A DNA stretch of 64,000 bases from an uncultured Collinsella sp. Its GTDB lineage: Bacteria > Actinomycetota > Coriobacteriia > Coriobacteriales > Coriobacteriaceae. The notes beneath the pieces are model-generated. The model was not told where the DNA came from. It worked only from the letters and a program-made list of their open reading frames with translations, and made no database searches. Shown one piece after another: positions 61,448 through 64,000 of the stretch. The position numbers and the translations under genes were made by a program. The stretch covers positions 4,153-68,152 of the forward strand of contig CATWSG010000010.1 of assembly GCA_958353395.1 (NCBI GenBank). The letters are read 5' to 3'. Each line of letters starts with the position of its first letter. Position 1 is the stretch's first letter.

Positions 61448-61597
61448 CTAGCGAGTCTCTTTGTGCAGCGTGTGGTGACGGCACCAGGGGCAATACTTCT
61501 TGATCTCCATACGATCAGGCATGGTCGACTTGTTCTTGGTGGTCGTATAGTTGCGGCGCTTGCACTCAGTGCACGCAAGAGTAACTAGAGTACGCAT
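61448..61597 (-). CDS. rpmG: 50S ribosomal protein L33
   Basis: A 49-aa L33 beginning [17 protein letters not shown], with two CxxC pairs (CTEC, CPWC): the zinc-binding C+ form. The C terminus is HTLHKETR. It is too short for routine gene finding. Its position before tRNA-Trp, secE and nusG is common in Gram-positive bacteria. Confidence 0.97.
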   Translation of the reverse strand: MRTLVTLACTECKRRNYTTTKNKSTMPDRMEIKKYCPWCRHHTLHKETR

Positions 61598-61642
61598 GTA
61601 TCCTGAACCTTTCATTTCCGCCCCGTACGGGCACGAGTTGAT

Positions 61643-61672
61643 ACTTTATCAGCTCTACGTAAGTGCTGTCAA
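61643..61672 (-). promoter_or_regulatory. Promoter of rpmG-tRNA-Trp-secE-nusG
   Basis: On the minus strand: -35 TTGACA (61667-61672), 18-nt spacer, -10 TAAAGT (61643-61648). The 18 bp GCTGTCAACGAAAACCTC (61665-61682) that include the -35 are identical to those of the tRNA/tuf promoter at 63496-63513. Confidence 0.75.
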
Positions 61673-61815
61673 CGAAAACCTCGAATCAATTGGTTCTCGG
61701 TGAACCCATTCATATTTGGAACACATCAATGGAGCCAACGAGATCTAATCGACGGTGCACCCTGGACCATTATCGATCCTCTCGACACCAGCAACGGCTC
61801 AATATTCATTGCAGA

Positions 61816-61850
61816 AAAGAACCCGGCACCCATATAAGTGCCGGGTTCTC
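61816..61850 (-). terminator. Terminator of tuf
   Basis: AGAACCCGGCAC pairs with GTGCCGGGTTCT, followed by TTTTC on the minus strand. It lies 27 nt after the tuf stop. The 61683-61815 stretch holds only a small GGTTC/GAACC hairpin. Confidence 0.9.
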
Positions 61851-61876
61851 TAAGTCAGCTATATCAAAGAGCTAAT

Positions 61877-63067
61877 TTACTCAATGATCGTGGAGACGAT
61901 GCCCGAACCGACGGTGTGGCCACCCTCGCGGATAGCGAAGCGCAGGCCCTCCTCCATGGCGATCGGGTGGATGAGGTCGCCCTCGATGGTGATGTGGTCA
62001 CCAGGCATAGCCATCTCGGTGCCCTCGGGGAGCTTGACCGTACCGGTAACGTCGGTGGTACGGAAGTAGAACTGAGGACGATAGCCATCGAAGAACGGGG
62101 TGTGACGGCCGCCCTCCTCCTTGGTCAGAACGTAGATCTCGCCGGTGAACTTGGTGTGCGGGGTAACCGAACCGGGCTTGCAGAGAACCTGGCCGCGCTC
62201 GATGTCCTCGCGCTTGATGCCGCGGAGCAGCAGACCGACGTTGTCGCCAGCCTCGCAGAAGTCCATGGACTTACGGAACATCTCGATACCGGTAACGACG
62301 GTGTTCTGGGTATCCTTGATGCCGACGATCTCGACGGGCTCGTTGAGCTTGAGCTCACCGCGCTCGACACGGCCGGTAGCAACGGTACCACGGCCGGAGA
62401 TGGTCATAACGTCCTCAACGGCCATCAGGAACGGGAGGTCGTTGTTACGAGCAGGCGTCGGGATGTACTCGTCGACGGCCTTCATGAGCTCACGGATAGC
62501 GTCCATCCACTTGGCGTCGCCCTCGAGAGCGCCCAGAGCGGAACCACGGATGACGGGGATGTCGTCGCCGGGGAAATCGTACTCGGAGAGGAGCTCACGG
62601 GTCTCCATCTCGACGAGGTCGATGAGCTCGTCATCGTCGACCATGTCGCACTTGTTCAGGAAGACGACGATGTAGGGAACGCCGACCTGACGGGCGAGCA
62701 GGATGTGCTCGCGGGTCTGAGCCATGGGGCCGTCGGTAGCGGCGATGACCAGGATAGCGCCGTCCATCTGAGCAGCACCGGAGATCATGTTCTTGACGTA
62801 GTCAGCGTGGCCCGGGCAGTCAACGTGAGCGTAGTGACGGGCAGCGGTCTCGTACTCGACGTGGGAGACGGAGATCGTAATGCCGCGCTCGCGCTCCTCG
62901 GGAGCCTTGTCGATGTTCTCGAACGCAGTGAAGTCAGCCTTGCAGCCCTCGGTCTCGGAGAGAACCTTGGTGATGGCAGCGGTCAGCGTGGTCTTGCCGT
63001 GGTCGACGTGACCAATGGTGCCGATGTTAACATGCGGCTTAGTGCGCTCAAACTTCTCTTTGGCCAT
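61877..63067 (-). CDS. tuf: Elongation factor Tu
   Basis: A 396-aa EF-Tu starting [19 protein letters not shown], with [10 protein letters not shown] (P-loop), [12 protein letters not shown] and [10 protein letters not shown]. It delivers aminoacyl-tRNA to the ribosome. The start at 63067 follows GAGGAGG. It is separated from fusA by 37 kb and is cotranscribed with three upstream tRNAs. Confidence 0.98.
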   Translation of the reverse strand: MAKEKFERTKPHVNIGTIGHVDHGKTTLTAAITKVLSETEGCKADFTAFENIDKAPEERERGITISVSHVEYETAARHYAHVDCPGHADYVKNMISGAAQMDGAILVIAATDGPMAQTREHILLARQVGVPYIVVFLNKCDMVDDDELIDLVEMETRELLSEYDFPGDDIPVIRGSALGALEGDAKWMDAIRELMKAVDEYIPTPARNNDLPFLMAVEDVMTISGRGTVATGRVERGELKLNEPVEIVGIKDTQNTVVTGIEMFRKSMDFCEAGDNVGLLLRGIKREDIERGQVLCKPGSVTPHTKFTGEIYVLTKEEGGRHTPFFDGYRPQFYFRTTDVTGTVKLPEGTEMAMPGDHITIEGDLIHPIAMEEGLRFAIREGGHTVGSGIVSTIIE

Positions 63068-63163
63068 AAAGCCCTCCTCTAAACAGGTCGTCCCCGGACG
63101 GGACTTTGCCTTTATACCATAGTGGCCTCTCAACATACTATTGAGAAGCCACCGTGTTACCTA

Positions 63164-63240
63164 TGGTAGCGGTGACTGGATTCGAACCAGTGACGCCACG
63201 GGTATGAACCGTGTGCTCTAACCAACTGAGCTACACCGCC
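63164..63240 (-). tRNA. tRNA-Met (anticodon CAT)
   Basis: A 77-nt cloverleaf with loop TTCATAC and encoded CCA. The anticodon stem CACGG/CCGTG lacks the three G-C pairs of initiators, so it is the elongator. The first acceptor pair is G1-U72, a wobble. Confidence 0.93.
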
Positions 63241-63243
63241 GGA

Positions 63244-63319
63244 TGGAGCCTGCAACCAGACTTGAACTGGTGACCTCTTCGTTACCAACGAAGTGCTCTA
63301 CCGACTGAGCTATACAGGC
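63244..63319 (-). tRNA. tRNA-Thr (anticodon GGT)
   Basis: A 76-nt cloverleaf. The acceptor GCCTGTA pairs with TGCAGGC, discriminator T, CCA encoded. The anticodon loop is TTGGTAA. Confidence 0.95.
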
Positions 63320-63329
63320 ACTTGACGGG

Positions 63330-63411
63330 TGGGAGCTATAGGATTCGAACCTATGTAGGCAGAGCCAACGGGTTTACAGCCCGTCCCCATTAACCACTCG
63401 GGCAAACTCCC
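63330..63411 (-). tRNA. tRNA-Tyr (anticodon GTA)
   Basis: An 82-nt class II tRNA with a long variable arm and loop CTGTAAA. The acceptor is GGGAGTT/AGCTCCC. After discriminator A the genome reads CCC, so CCA is not encoded and must be completed by the CCA-adding enzyme, unlike the three other tRNAs here. Confidence 0.93.
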
Positions 63412-63473
63412 AATCGTTCAAGTATCCGCAGGTCCTTTGGTCTTTTGGACCGCCGCCCCCGCGAACGAAGAAG

Positions 63474-63503
63474 ATAATACGATGCCACCTTGGGGGCTGT
63501 CAA
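63474..63503 (-). promoter_or_regulatory. Promoter of the tRNA-Tyr-Thr-Met-tuf unit
   Basis: On the minus strand: -35 TTGACA (63498-63503), 18-nt spacer, -10 TATTAT (63474-63479), close to consensus as expected for a stable-RNA promoter. Confidence 0.8.
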
Positions 63504-63516
63504 CGAAAACCTCTAA

Positions 63517-63536
63517 ATACACGGTGCCGGGCGTAT
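63517..63536 (-). promoter_or_regulatory. Translation-gene palindrome, site D
   Basis: ATACACGGTGCCGGGCGTAT, 13 bp upstream of the tRNA/tuf -35 box. It is the best match to the consensus shared with 6733, 8598 and 25881. The stretch 63537-63719 beyond it shows no gene or clear repeat. Confidence 0.65.
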
Positions 63537-63719
63537 CTATATGCTTTTGACCTGCGGTTTTGCTGAGTTTGGATATGAAGGACGGTGAATTTGCATATAG
63601 CGATGACATTTCCCGAGGGAACACTTTGGCGTAGTGGAGTGAGCCTGCAGGATATTACTTCGATAATGACTCATTTGCACCTATATATAGGTCGAGACCG
63701 AGCTTCCCAGACAGAATCG

Positions 63720-63781
63720 AGCGTGGATAATCTCCCACTTTTGGCGTGGCTTCGAGCCCAAAGTGGGAGATTATCCACGCT
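63720..63781. repeat. Inverted repeat with GTGGATAATCTCCC arms
   Basis: Perfect 22-bp arms at 63720-63741 and 63760-63781 flank an 18-nt loop. A third, partial copy (GGGAGATTTTCCACAC) lies at 63794-63809. The right arm contains TTATCCACG, one base from a DnaA box, but there is no cluster of boxes. Intergenic. Confidence 0.8.
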
Positions 63782-63865
63782 CAGCCTCCAGGCGGGAGAT
63801 TTTCCACACTCGTATGTCCGGAAATCCCCGCTCGACCAGAATGACTGGGACCGGTCCGGCCTTTG

Positions 63866-63920
63866 TCTCGATCTGTAACATTTAGAGAGCATTTTCTCCC
63901 CTATCTGTTACAGATCGAGA
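63866..63920. repeat. 55-bp stem-loop repeat, unit T1
   Basis: Perfect arms TCTCGATCTGTAACA (63866-63880) and TGTTACAGATCGAGA (63906-63920), with a 25-nt loop. Same geometry as the units at 29 and 63946. Confidence 0.85.
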
Positions 63921-63945
63921 TGTCTCGCAGAGACCCCAGCTTACG

Positions 63946-64000
63946 TCTCATTCTGTAACAGTAAGAACGGTTTTCAGCCTCTTCGTGTTACAGATTGAGA
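63946..64000. repeat. 55-bp stem-loop repeat, unit T2
   Basis: Arms TCTCATTCTGTAACA (63946-63960) and TGTTACAGATTGAGA (63986-64000), one mismatch, 25-nt loop. It runs to the window end and may be part of a longer array beyond it. Confidence 0.8.

Noticed and set aside
63720..63809. Replication origin based on TTATCCACG
   Set aside because: Only near-match boxes within a palindrome; no dnaA, dnaN or AT-rich unwinding region is nearby.
63585..63878. A 97-codon open frame on the plus strand near the window end
   Set aside because: It runs through the inverted repeats, has no family likeness and its codon use does not match neighbouring genes.

Overview
The window is a high-GC stretch (the coding regions are strongly GC-ending) that looks like the chromosome of a Coriobacteriia actinobacterium, most likely Collinsella or a close relative. 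This rests on an actinobacterial-type RpoB/RpoC, FabK-type fatty-acid synthesis, an LAxTG-type sortase signal, and many short intergenic hairpin repeats. Species assignment is inference; no database was searched. There is no rRNA and no prophage, integrase, IS element or CRISPR array.

Layout. 0.2-2 kb: a DeoR-type repressor and a Gfo/Idh dehydrogenase with a palindromic operator field upstream. 2.6-8.4 kb (minus strand): an S10-type ribosomal operon rplC-D-W-B-rpsS-rplV-rpsC-rplP-rpmC-rpsQ-rplN-rplX, which stops after rplX. 8.9-12 kb: histidine phosphatase, CDF metal exporter and a lone PTS EIIC. 12.1-21.3 kb: a complete FASII operon, fabH-acpP-fabK-fabD-fabG-fabF-accB-fabZ-accC-accDA (accD and accA fused), divergent from a biotin ligase. 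22.3-25.8 kb: rpsL-rpsG-fusA-rpsJ. 26.6-37.1 kb: rplJ-rplL, galU, rpoB-rpoC. 37.6-46.6 kb: aminotransferase, a small unknown protein, a DNA glycosylase, a GH13 glucosidase, an MFS exporter, a FeoA-FeoB fusion and an esterase. 46.9-58.9 kb (plus strand): EIIA-Glc, asnS, a WYL-like regulator, an ABC importer, a wall-anchored 5'-nucleotidase, MscS, a ParB-like/BMP fusion protein and a phosphoesterase. 59-63.4 kb (minus strand): tRNA-Tyr, -Thr, -Met, tuf, rpmG, tRNA-Trp, secE, nusG, rplK, rplA.

How the parts work together. Most of the window is the gene-expression core (RNA polymerase, NusG, ribosomal proteins, EF-Tu, EF-G, tRNAs) plus membrane lipid synthesis; AccB made by the FASII operon is the expected substrate of the adjacent biotin ligase.

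Most unusual content. (1) Three fold-back elements with a conserved structured core of about 60 bp, each flanked by arms that differ between loci but are inverted copies of each other at one locus; all three lie just upstream of ribosomal-protein operons, and one has mirrored the rplJ promoter. (2) A 20-bp imperfect palindrome upstream of three translation operons and inside a fourth position of the S10 operon. (3) Several further hairpin families: a constant GGGACAG loop on variable stems, 55-bp units with fixed 15-25-15 geometry, and constant-stem/variable-loop repeats. (4) RpoC carries what reads as an alpha-CTD-like helix-hairpin-helix domain at its C terminus, and RpoB has an altered, longer segment where the conserved fork-loop-2 sequence is expected. 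(5) A cytoplasmic protein joins a ParB-like N terminus to a BMP ligand-binding domain.
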